Positions 1 to 5,482 of a stretch of DNA of 6,677 nt are shown here, in pieces (position 1 is the first letter of the stretch; each line of letters starts with the position of its first letter). The notes beneath the pieces were generated by a model, which saw only the letters and a list, made by a program, of their open reading frames with translations, did not search any database and was not told the DNA's origin. Source of the DNA: Deltaproteobacteria bacterium (GTDB taxonomy: Bacteria > Myxococcota_A > Polyangia > Haliangiales > Haliangiaceae); the NCBI GenBank assembly GCA_013813945.1, contig JACCQV010000368.1:1-6677 (forward strand). The letters run 5' to 3'. Position numbers and translations under genes: made by a program.

Positions 1-316
1 GGTCAAGGTCAGCCTCGACACCCCAGAGATCGCGCTCGGGGTGAGCGAAGGGCTGCGCCGGTTGATCGATGGTGTCGCGGCTGGCAACGACGAGCTCGAT
101 CCCGACGCGCTCGAGATGATTGCTCGCGCCGCCGAGGTTGCCGCCCGGATGCGTAGCCCGGTGGATCTGTGGTTCGCGCAGAACGCGAGCTTCCGCCTGC
201 TGCAGCGGCTTCCGGGTCTGCACGAGCGCGCAGCGGATGGCGATGCTCGAGCGATCAGGATCGTCGGGAACCTTCAGCGTCTCGCGGGCGCGCTGCGGCT
301 CGCCGTTCCAGCCTGA
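1..316 (+). CDS. C-terminal fragment of a protein, possibly DUF3536/GH57-type
   Basis: The reading frame is open from the left edge (first full codon at base 2) to a TGA ending at 316, so this is the 3' end of a longer gene. A GTG at 41 is available, but the frame continues coherently upstream of it (VKVSLDTPEIALG), so I treat the gene as truncated by the window, not as starting at 41. The visible ~104 residues look all-helical, with helices rich in Ala, Arg and Leu. The segment PVDLWFAQNASFRLLQ resembles, from memory, the C-terminal helical region of DUF3536 proteins, which follow a GH57-like alpha-amylase/deacetylase fold. That assignment rests on one short motif and is tentative. It converges on the minus-strand gene with only 21 bases between the two stop codons. 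No catalytic part of the protein is in view. Confidence 0.6.
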   Translation, partial: VKVSLDTPEIALGVSEGLRRLIDGVAAGNDELDPDALEMIARAAEVAARMRSPVDLWFAQNASFRLLQRLPGLHERAADGDARAIRIVGNLQRLAGALRLAVPA

Positions 317-337
317 CGGACCTCGCCGTCGTCCAGA

Positions 338-670
338 TCAGGGAACGCGGCGCTTCAGATTCGGGTGGGGCGGCTCGCGGCGTGGCGGGGTCGGTGCGGC
401 GGCAGCTTCGGCCTCCGCGATAGCGGCCTCGATCGCTGCCGGGTCGACCTCGCGCGCCTGGCTCCGGGCGGTCTCCGCCAGCACGGCCATCGTCATCGGA
501 TCGTCGACCGTCGCGGTCCGCGATGCCGCGAGTAGCGCGAGTGCTTCGGCTTCGGTTGCGGGGACCGGCTGCTGCCAGGTGTCGCCGGCAACCTTCTTGA
601 GAGCCGCCAGCGTCGCGCTATCGAAGCGCAGCGTCTCGCGCGAGTGCTTCGTGTCATCGCCCGTACTCAT
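338..670 (-). CDS. Small hypothetical protein, 110 aa, Ala-rich C-terminal half
   Basis: I do not recognise a family. The ATG at 670 (minus strand) opens MSTGDDTKHSRETLRFD, and the frame shows strong G/C in third positions, unlike the opposing plus-strand frame over the same bases, which is read as a shadow. Residues ~14-30 (LRFDSATLAALKKVAG) and ~40-72 look helical. Residues ~75-95 form a Glu/Ala-rich helix (DPAAIEAAIAEAEAAAA), followed by a proline- and arginine-rich tail (PTPPRREPPHPNLKRRVP). There is no signal peptide, membrane segment or cysteine, so it is probably a soluble cytoplasmic protein. The gene is convergent with the left-hand gene and divergent from the ferritin-like gene. No Shine-Dalgarno is apparent; a TAGGGT hexamer lies 9 bases before the ATG. 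Length and composition would suit a small regulatory or adaptor protein, but nothing visible proves that. Confidence 0.65.
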   Translation of the reverse strand: MSTGDDTKHSRETLRFDSATLAALKKVAGDTWQQPVPATEAEALALLAASRTATVDDPMTMAVLAETARSQAREVDPAAIEAAIAEAEAAAAPTPPRREPPHPNLKRRVP

Positions 671-679
671 TCCGTAGAC

Positions 680-685
680 ACCCTA
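680..685 (-). promoter_or_regulatory. Candidate -10 hexamer (TAGGGT) for the 110-aa gene
   Basis: On the minus strand the hexamer TAGGGT lies 9 bases before the ATG at 670. It fits TAnnnT, and the spacing would put the transcript start at or within about three bases of the ATG. No convincing -35 box is seen. The call rests on the same arrangement recurring at other genes in this window. Confidence 0.3.
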
Positions 686-741
686 GCAAGTCGTCGCCGA
701 TCTGGACCGAAAACCGCGGGCTCGATACGCGACATCGAAGT

Positions 742-758
742 CGCGGTGTTCGACCGCG
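742..758. promoter_or_regulatory. Inverted repeat CGCGGT-N5-ACCGCG, candidate operator or activator site
   Basis: A perfect 6-base inverted repeat (742-747 and 753-758) flanks a 5-base spacer GTTCG in the divergent intergenic region. A further ACCGCGG lies at 713-719, exactly 40 bases upstream of the copy at 753-759. The repeat is centred about 84 bases before the transcript start predicted from the sigma-54-type element at 807-823, a typical distance for an enhancer-binding activator. CG-rich palindromes are common in DNA of this composition, so the function is inferred from position. Confidence 0.3.
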
Positions 759-806
759 GTACATCGCCCCGGCAGCAGTATCGCGTGGTTGGCTCGCTCC
801 GTCACT

Positions 807-823
807 CTGGCTTCCTCGTTGCA
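807..823 (+). promoter_or_regulatory. Candidate sigma-54 (RpoN) -24/-12 promoter
   Basis: The sequence CTGGCTTCCTCGTTGCA matches the conserved parts of the RpoN consensus: TGGC at 808-811, seven bases, then TTGCA at 819-823. The invariant GG (809-810) and GC (821-822) are separated by exactly 10 bases. With C822 as -12, transcription would begin near 834, two bases before the ATG at 836. The element lies in the intergenic region and points the right way. The bases after TGGC (TTC, not ACG) depart from the ideal -24 block. Confidence 0.45.
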
Positions 824-835
824 CTCAACGAAGCC

Positions 836-2029
836 ATGCTGCCCAACCGCTGGTCCCATCTCGCTCGCCACGGACTCCTCGGAACGACGCTTCTCGGGAT
901 GGCGGCACGACCCGCCGCGGCCGAAGACTGCGGCCACGTTGCGGACAGCACGATCGGGTTCGTGGTCGGCGTCGACGTGTCACCGCGGGCGCGCTGGTTC
1001 GGTGGCATCGAGGGCCGACGCTGCATGTCCGACAGCACGGAGCTGATGCTGCGGTTCGAGATCGGTGCAGGTTCGCCGCGCCTGATCGTCGGCGGTCGCG
1101 TGCGACCGTTCGAGAAGGATGGCGACCACGGCAATGCCGAGAGCCTCGGCCTCGAGGCCGGCGCCTTGCTCGATATGAATACGCGGCTCGGCCTCCACCT
1201 CGCCGGGACGTTCGGCGGCCACTCCGCGTACCTCGCGGCGCAGAGCGCGGTGTTCGTGACCGGATCCGATCAGCCGCGGCTCAGCGTGCTGGCGGGTCTC
1301 GCGCCCTGGACCCTGATCCGTGACGACGTCAGCGTCGAAGGGCGCCCGCTGGTCCACGAGGGTCGGCTGATCCGGCCGGCACTCGCGCTGCTGCCGTTCG
1401 CGCGTAGTGCCGAGGATCGCGCGGTCCGCGATCACTTCACGTCATCGGCGCAGTTCGAGATGTCTTCCGTCTGGACGTTCCTTCGCCTCGCCGAGGAGCT
1501 CGCCGCCGTCGGTGCTCCGGCAACTCTGATCGCCGCTGCGCTCGATGCGGCGGACGACGAGGTTCGCCACGCCGAGCTGTGTGCCGGTGCGGCAGGTGGC
1601 GCCGAGCTGTCTCCACTGCCGATGAGCATGGCGCGTCCGCGCTTCACTGCTCGATCGACGGAGGCACTCGCGATCCTCGCAGCCGAGGCGTGGTGCGATG
1701 GCGCTCTCAACGAGGGTGCTGCCGCCGAGGAGGCGCGGCTCGCCGCCGCCGAGACCACCGGTGCGACGAGGTCGATGCTCGCGTCGATCGCGCAGGATGA
1801 GGCGCGGCACGCGGAGCTGTCGTGGGCAGTGCTTGCGTGGTTGTTCGAGGTCGCCCCCGCGAGCACCCGAGCCGCGATCGCGCAGCTCCCTTCTCTGTCA
1901 GCGACGGTGGTGGAGCGCCAGGATCCGGCGCTGACTCGCCGGGGCGTGCCGAGCTCGGAGATCACCGCAGCCGCTCGCGCGCATGCAGGCAACTCGGCGC
2001 GCAGCCGGCTCGCGGGGCTGGTCGCCTGA
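836..2029 (+). CDS. Exported protein: beta-strand-rich (barrel-like) domain plus C-terminal ferritin-like domain
   Basis: 397 aa from ATG 836. The frame stays open upstream to a GTG at 644, but that would overlap the divergent gene, and ATG 836 directly begins a signal peptide (residues 1-29: basic start, hydrophobic GLLGTTLLGMAA, then RPAAA before E30). Residues ~38-187 contain about nine short amphipathic beta-strands (for example STIGFVVGVDVS, RLGLHLAGTFGG, SAYLAAQSAVFVTG), as in a small outer-membrane barrel; C32 and C63 could form a disulfide. Residues ~195-340 form a four-helix ferritin-like domain with the expected metal ligands: E208, the pair E242/H245 in DEVRH, a helix-3 Glu (probably E293) and E322/H325 in DEARH. 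The domain probably binds a di-iron or similar centre; whether it stores metal, oxidises or does something else is not visible. Both halves would lie outside the cytoplasm. The thioesterase gene follows 15 bases later on the same strand. The ferritin-like call is firm; the barrel call is by strand pattern only. Confidence 0.8.
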   Translation: MLPNRWSHLARHGLLGTTLLGMAARPAAAEDCGHVADSTIGFVVGVDVSPRARWFGGIEGRRCMSDSTELMLRFEIGAGSPRLIVGGRVRPFEKDGDHGNAESLGLEAGALLDMNTRLGLHLAGTFGGHSAYLAAQSAVFVTGSDQPRLSVLAGLAPWTLIRDDVSVEGRPLVHEGRLIRPALALLPFARSAEDRAVRDHFTSSAQFEMSSVWTFLRLAEELAAVGAPATLIAAALDAADDEVRHAELCAGAAGGAELSPLPMSMARPRFTARSTEALAILAAEAWCDGALNEGAAAEEARLAAAETTGATRSMLASIAQDEARHAELSWAVLAWLFEVAPASTRAAIAQLPSLSATVVERQDPALTRRGVPSSEITAAARAHAGNSARSRLAGLVA

Positions 2030-2031
2030 CG

Positions 2032-2037
2032 TACTCT
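2032..2037 (+). promoter_or_regulatory. Candidate -10 hexamer (TACTCT) for the thioesterase gene
   Basis: TACTCT lies in the 15-base gap after the ferritin-like gene, with 7 bases between it and ATG 2045. This would give a leaderless or nearly leaderless transcript. No matching -35 box is seen at 16-18 bases upstream, and read-through from the preceding gene is also possible. Confidence 0.3.
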
Positions 2038-2044
2038 ATTGGCG

Positions 2045-2953
2045 ATGTTCGCCGACCTCGCTGTCGACACTGCGGTTCGCGCCGATGCGGAGACGCCCGG
2101 CCGCTATCACCTGACTCTGAACCAATCGTGGGACTACTTGCTCCCATCGGGCGGCGTGGTGATGACGTGCGCGCTGCGCGCCGCCGAAGCGGAGCTCAAC
2201 GAGCCCTTGCTGCGCTTCGCGTCCGCGACGACGATCTTCTGCACGCCGATCCATGCGACCGCGCTCGTCGCCGACGTCACCGTGCTCCGGCGTGGAGGCA
2301 GCACGGCGCAGGTCCGGGTCACGTTGCGCGAACGCGATGCGAAGCCGGATCCTGAGGATCCCAGTGACAATGCGCGCGGGCTCGAGCTGACCGCCACGTT
2401 TCTCCGCGATCGCAAGGGACCGGACGTTCGCAGCATCGTGATGCCGGACGTTCGATCGCTCGCCGATGCATTGCCCGTCGAGGACGGTGCAGGAAACAAC
2501 CCGCATGCGCGGTTCCAGTTCTATCAACAGGTCGAGTGCAAGATCGCAGAAGGTGACCGCTACTGGACCGATGGTCTCGTCGCGGGGCCCGCACGGTATG
2601 CGCGCTGGCTGCGCTACAAGGCACCGCAGCGCGATGCGCAGGGGCGCCTCGATCGCCTCGCGCTGCCACCGTTGATCGACACGATGCCGACGGCCCTGCA
2701 TCGCGCGATTGGACCGGGCCCCTATCGATTCTATGCGCCGAGCCTCGATCTCACGACCTACGCCGTGGACGACACACTGCGTGAGTGGCTCCTCGTGGCG
2801 GTGACCATGCGCCGAGCACGTGCTGGCTGGGCGATCGCGGATGCCGAGGTCTGGGACGACGAGGGACGCTTCATCGCGTGGGGATCGCAGGCGATGTACC
2901 TACATAGTGTCGCCGGAGACCCTCCCGTCATCGACGCGACGCGCCGATCGTGA
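2045..2953 (+). CDS. Acyl-CoA thioesterase family protein (double hotdog, 4HBT_3/TesB-like)
   Basis: 302 aa from ATG 2045; a TTG two codons earlier (2039) is possible but would sit almost on the candidate -10 box. The length and two-part layout fit the double-hotdog thioesterases. In the first hotdog (residues ~5-122), NQSWDYLLPSGGVVMTCALRAAE is the characteristic W-x-x-L-x-P-x-GG helix region, followed by strands that include FASATTIFCTPIHATALVADVTVLRRGGSTAQVRVTL in pieces. In the second hotdog (~220-288), APSLDLTTYAVDD, EWLLVAVTMRRARAGWAIADAEVWDDEGRFIAWGSQAMYL has the usual D-x-x-G-x-x-x-A-x-x-x-Q ending. Such enzymes hydrolyse acyl-CoA to fatty acid plus CoA in the cytoplasm. The substrate length cannot be read from sequence. 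There is no signal peptide. It lies 15 bases after the ferritin-like gene and may be co-transcribed, though no functional link is evident. A non-catalytic family member cannot be excluded. Confidence 0.85.
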   Translation: MFADLAVDTAVRADAETPGRYHLTLNQSWDYLLPSGGVVMTCALRAAEAELNEPLLRFASATTIFCTPIHATALVADVTVLRRGGSTAQVRVTLRERDAKPDPEDPSDNARGLELTATFLRDRKGPDVRSIVMPDVRSLADALPVEDGAGNNPHARFQFYQQVECKIAEGDRYWTDGLVAGPARYARWLRYKAPQRDAQGRLDRLALPPLIDTMPTALHRAIGPGPYRFYAPSLDLTTYAVDDTLREWLLVAVTMRRARAGWAIADAEVWDDEGRFIAWGSQAMYLHSVAGDPPVIDATRRS

Positions 2954-2974
2954 TCTTGACCCCAGCATCTGACT

Positions 2975-2990
2975 GGCGCCCGGTCGCGCC
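2975..2990 (+). other. GC-rich stem-loop between thioesterase and lipoprotein genes
   Basis: GGCGC (2975-2979) and GCGCC (2986-2990) form a perfect 5-base stem around the 6-base loop CCGGTC, 21 bases after the thioesterase stop. It could act as a weak terminator, but the stem is short and no T-tract follows. An alternative pairing of GACTG (2971-2975) with CGGTC (2981-2985) is also possible. Such stems are common in DNA of this composition. Confidence 0.25.
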
Positions 2991-2998
2991 GTGTGGGC

Positions 2999-3004
2999 TA
3001 TGCT
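2999..3004 (+). promoter_or_regulatory. Candidate -10 hexamer (TATGCT) for the lipoprotein gene
   Basis: TATGCT ends 6 bases before ATG 3011, the spacing expected between a -10 box and a transcript start, so the mRNA would begin at the ATG. This is the closest of the set to TATAAT. It favours ATG 3011 over GTG 2993, because a start at 2993 would lie upstream of the predicted transcript start. A TTGACC at 2956-2961 is too far upstream (37 bases) to be its -35 box. Confidence 0.4.
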
Positions 3005-3010
3005 CGTTGG

Positions 3011-4462
3011 ATGCGGTTCGGGATCCTCGGGGCCCTCGCGCTGGTCGCCTGCGCGAGCGGAACGACGGGTTCCGACGTGGACGCGTCCAGTGGCGCGGAT
3101 GCTTTCGTCCCAGCGGACTCGGCGTGCGGAGCGCTGCCGTGCAACGCCGTCTACGTCGCGCGCACCGGCGCCGATAACTCGCCGGGTACGCAGCAATCGC
3201 CGCTGCAGACGATCAGCGCGGCGATCACGAAGGCCGCGACGTTCTCTCCGCCGTATGCCGTCTTCGTGAAGTCCGGCGTGTATCCCGAATCCGTGATCAT
3301 GAAGGCGGGTGTGTCGGTCCATGGCGGTTTCGATGACGCATGGCAGCAGAGCGCCACGGTCACCACGGAGATCTCCGGCCCATCGCCTGCGGTGACGTTC
3401 GACGCAATCCAGATGGCGACGGCGCTCGAGAGCGTGACCGTGAAGAGTGCGGACGCCACGCTGCCGGGCACGAGCTCGGTCGCCGTGCTCATCACCGGCT
3501 CGATGATGGTCGAGCTGCGCGATGTCGAGGTGTTGCCCGGCATGGGCGCTGCGGGTCTCGCTGGAGCAGACGCGAGCATGGCTGCGACCGGCGGCGGAGG
3601 AGCGATCGGCACCCGGGGATGTGAGAGCTCCGGCGGCCTGTGCGGAGGCTGCAATCGTCCACTCGGCGGTGGTGGTGGGACCTCGGTGTGTGGCCGAACC
3701 GGCGGCACCGGTGGCAGTGCGGGCCACGGCGATAGTGGTGGCTCGATGGGTCTCGCTGGCGCAGGACCCACGAGCGGTGGGGCCGGCGGCGGCCAGGCGG
3801 GGGCCGGCACCGTCGGAGATGATGGCGCGTCCGGATCGAGTGGCGCGGCGGGCGCCGGTGGCGTCGATGCTGGACTGTTCGTCGGTGCCACGTACATGCC
3901 TTCGAACGGATTCGCGGGTGCGGGTGGTACGCCGGGCAACGGTGGCGGAGGCGGAGGAGGTGGCGGTGGCGGCAACGACTCGTGCGACTCATACGGCTCG
4001 TCGGGGGGCGGCGGCGGAGCAGGTGGCTGCGCGGGCGTGGGCGGTGGTCCGGGCACGGGGGGCGGCGGCTCATTCGGCGTCGTCGCGGTCGACTCGAACG
4101 TCAGCGTGAAAACATCGGTCGTGACAGCGGGCCGCGCTGGCGCCGGTGGTCGTGGCGGTCTTGGTGGCGGCGGCGGTCTCGGCGGCACCGGTGGCGCGGG
4201 TGGCCCGTACGGTGGAAGCGGCGAGCAGGACGACGGCGGCAACGGCGCCGCAGGTGGCCGAGGCGGTGACGGCGGAGGAGGTGGCCATGGCGGCGGTGGT
4301 GGTGGCGGTGCATCGGCAGCAGTGGTCTGCGTCGGCACAGCGACGATCGCGATCCCGAACACGACGTTGACCGGCGGAACAGGCGGCGCTGGCGGAGCGT
4401 CCTCCGGGATGGCCGGCATGGACGGCGTCTCGACGCGCGCGATCGGCTGCTCGTTCTTCTAG
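3011..4462 (+). CDS. Lipoprotein with DUF1565-like beta-helix and long glycine-rich segments
   Basis: 483 aa from ATG 3011. MRFGILGALALVAC carries a lipobox (LVAC), with C14 as the lipid-attachment cysteine. The signal is short, and GTG 2993 would lengthen it by six residues. Residues ~17-45 are a low-complexity Ser/Asp/Ala linker. Residues ~47-145 match the start of DUF1565/parallel beta-helix proteins: YVARTGADNSPGT, SPLQTISAAI, then VFVKSGVYPESVIMKAGVSVHGGF. From ~193 to ~465 the chain is dominated by glycine, with an 11-Gly run, broken by short hydrophobic strand segments near 155-180, 353-375 and 434-455 that resemble one another and look like further helix rungs. Several cysteines lie in the Gly-rich part, including RGCESSGGLCGGC. 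The protein ends GCSFF. It is probably anchored to the outer membrane, periplasmic or surface-exposed; the function is unknown, possibly structural or adhesive. The gene ends with its stop codon directly against that of the convergent transporter. Confidence 0.85.
   Translation: MRFGILGALALVACASGTTGSDVDASSGADAFVPADSACGALPCNAVYVARTGADNSPGTQQSPLQTISAAITKAATFSPPYAVFVKSGVYPESVIMKAGVSVHGGFDDAWQQSATVTTEISGPSPAVTFDAIQMATALESVTVKSADATLPGTSSVAVLITGSMMVELRDVEVLPGMGAAGLAGADASMAATGGGGAIGTRGCESSGGLCGGCNRPLGGGGGTSVCGRTGGTGGSAGHGDSGGSMGLAGAGPTSGGAGGGQAGAGTVGDDGASGSSGAAGAGGVDAGLFVGATYMPSNGFAGAGGTPGNGGGGGGGGGGGNDSCDSYGSSGGGGGAGGCAGVGGGPGTGGGGSFGVVAVDSNVSVKTSVVTAGRAGAGGRGGLGGGGGLGGTGGAGGPYGGSGEQDDGGNGAAGGRGGDGGGGGHGGGGGGGASAAVVCVGTATIAIPNTTLTGGTGGAGGASSGMAGMDGVSTRAIGCSFF
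3587..4405 (+). repeat. Glycine-codon (GGN) low-complexity tract within the lipoprotein gene
   Basis: About 800 bases are built largely of GGN codons, giving degenerate Gly-Gly-X units. The plus strand is strongly G-rich and the minus strand C-rich, unlike the neighbours. There is no exact long tandem unit; codons vary (GGC, GGT, GGA), so the tract looks old and maintained at protein level, not freshly expanded. Mixed hydrophobic segments interrupt it near 3881-3910, 4067-4150 and 4310-4372. Confidence 0.8.
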
Positions 4463-4466
4463 CTAG
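4459..4466. other. Palindrome CTAGCTAG holding both convergent stop codons
   Basis: The perfect 8-base palindrome contains the TAG of the lipoprotein gene (4460-4462) and, on the other strand, the TAG of the transporter gene (4463-4465). The genes abut with no intergenic base. No terminator hairpin with a T-tract is visible on either side. Confidence 0.7.
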
Positions 4467-5455
4467 TCGCGCTTGATCCAGCCGCGGCGGCGGAAGATCC
4501 ACAGCTGGATGGCGACGCCGACGGTGAACAGCCCGAGCAAACCCCAGAACGCCCACTCGGCATCGCGCAGCGGAACGCCGCCGATGTTGACGCCGAGTAG
4601 CGAGCACACGAAGCCGAGCGGCAGGAACACGGCGGTGATGATCGACAGCACGTAGATGCGTTGGTTGGTCAGCTCGCCCATCCGCGAGGCGATCTCTTCC
4701 TGGGTGACCGCGGCGCGGTCGCGGATCGCGTCGAGCTCCTCGACCGAGCGGGTCATCCGATCCGCACTCTCGGCGATCTGTTCGCGCTCCGACTTCGACA
4801 GCCAGGGCAGGGCGATCGTGGATAGCTTGGCGAGTGCATCGCGTTGCGGCGCGAGGAACCGGCGCAGCGCGATCGCCCGTCGCCGGTGATCCGCGAGCTG
4901 CGAGCGCAGATCGCCGCCGTGCTTCTCCGAGAGGATCTGGTCCTCGGATGCCGCGATGTCATCACCGAGCGCAACGACGCGAACAACGACATGATCGACG
5001 ACTCGATCGATCAGCTGCACGAACACATCGGCAGCACCGCGGGGGCCCTTGTTCTTCCCGACGTCCGACGCGAGCTGCTTGAGCGAGCGCGAGACCCGGT
5101 GACGCATGGTGATCACACGCTGCGGCTCCGCCCACACGCGCAGCGAGATCATGTCCTCGGGCTCGGAGCCCTGGTTCTGGTTGATTCCGCGGACGATCAT
5201 CATGAGATCCTCGCCGTGCAGCACGGCGCGCGGTCGTGGATCGCTATCGACCAGCGCCTCGCGATACACGGGATCGATCCCCGAGCTCTGCTCGAGCCAG
5301 GCCGCGGCGTCGGGAAGGCCGTAATCGAGGTTCAGCCACAGCACACCATCGGCGGCAGTCCACGCGGCGATGCCCGCCCAGTCGAGGCTCTTCGCGCCGC
5401 CCTTGCCGTCGAGCAAGAACGCGTGGAGCAAGCCGGACTCGGTCTCGGTGGACAT
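4463..5455 (-). CDS. zntB: ZntB-type CorA-family zinc/divalent cation transporter
   Basis: 330 aa from the ATG at 5455, very close to the usual ~327 aa of ZntB. The N-terminal ~265 residues form the cytoplasmic domain: an alpha/beta part (for example GVLWLNLDYGLPDAAAWL, residues 37-54, and EDLMMIVRGIN, 82-92), then long charged helices (~140-262) that form the funnel stalk. Two membrane segments follow: ~268-288 (YVLSIITAVFLPLGFVCSLLG) and ~301-321. Between them is the signature G288-V-N-I-G-G-V-P; the GxN followed by (I/V)GG(V/I)P is the ZntB version, whereas Mg-transporting CorA has GMN with a different loop. The C-terminus is basic and cytoplasmic (FRRRGWIKRD), as in the family. CorA/ZntB proteins are pentamers; E. 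coli ZntB has been reported as a proton-coupled zinc importer, revising an earlier efflux assignment. The frame is open 585 bases further upstream, but that extension is antisense to the dipeptidase gene. The start is 27 bases from that gene, divergently. Confidence 0.88.
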   Translation of the reverse strand: MSTETESGLLHAFLLDGKGGAKSLDWAGIAAWTAADGVLWLNLDYGLPDAAAWLEQSSGIDPVYREALVDSDPRPRAVLHGEDLMMIVRGINQNQGSEPEDMISLRVWAEPQRVITMRHRVSRSLKQLASDVGKNKGPRGAADVFVQLIDRVVDHVVVRVVALGDDIAASEDQILSEKHGGDLRSQLADHRRRAIALRRFLAPQRDALAKLSTIALPWLSKSEREQIAESADRMTRSVEELDAIRDRAAVTQEEIASRMGELTNQRIYVLSIITAVFLPLGFVCSLLGVNIGGVPLRDAEWAFWGLLGLFTVGVAIQLWIFRRRGWIKRD

Positions 5456-5463
5456 GCCGGGGT

Positions 5464-5469
5464 GTTGTA
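5464..5469 (-). promoter_or_regulatory. Weak candidate -10 hexamer (TACAAC) for the zntB-like gene
   Basis: On the minus strand TACAAC lies 8 bases before the ATG at 5455. It lacks the final T of TAnnnT, so it is weaker than the others. It sits one base from the opposing hexamer of the dipeptidase gene. Confidence 0.2.
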
Positions 5470-5470
5470 C

Positions 5471-5476
5471 TACGCT
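5471..5476 (+). promoter_or_regulatory. Candidate -10 hexamer (TACGCT) for the dipeptidase gene
   Basis: TACGCT ends 6 bases before GTG 5483, as TATGCT does before ATG 3011, and both are followed by CG. A transcript starting at the GTG would be leaderless. This favours 5483 as the start over the ATG at 5498. Only a poor -35 match (GTGGAC at 5448-5453, spacing 17) is present. Confidence 0.35.
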
Positions 5477-5482
5477 CGAGCG

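Noticed and set aside
313..336. Short hairpin GACGG-N6-CCGTC (315-319 and 326-330) between two convergent genes as a bidirectional terminator
   Set aside because: The stem is only 5 bases, overlaps the stop codon and has no T-tract on either side. Stems like this are expected by chance at this composition.
120..677. A 185-residue plus-strand frame opposite the 110-aa gene, Ser/Ala-rich
   Set aside because: It overlaps both the end of the left-hand gene and the whole minus-strand gene, and its codon pattern is poor compared with the minus-strand frame, which has clear third-position G/C preference.
2347..2361. Near-perfect palindrome GGATCCTGAGGATCC with two BamHI sites
   Set aside because: It lies inside the thioesterase frame and encodes DPEDP; repeated Asp-Pro codons explain it, and no regulatory role is indicated.
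2956..2961. TTGACC as a -35 box for the lipoprotein gene
   Set aside because: It is 37 bases before the TATGCT hexamer, about twice the workable spacing, and no -10-like hexamer lies 16-18 bases downstream of it.
3151..4419. A 422-residue open frame on the minus strand, extremely proline-rich
   Set aside because: It is the antisense of GGN glycine codons (CCN reads as proline) inside the well-supported lipoprotein gene. It has no signal, domain or start context of its own.
4844..5482. A long plus-strand frame extending the dipeptidase 213 codons upstream
   Set aside because: It is antisense to the zntB-like gene and lacks a domain. A signal peptide starting at 5483 and the normal 202-aa family length mark the real start.
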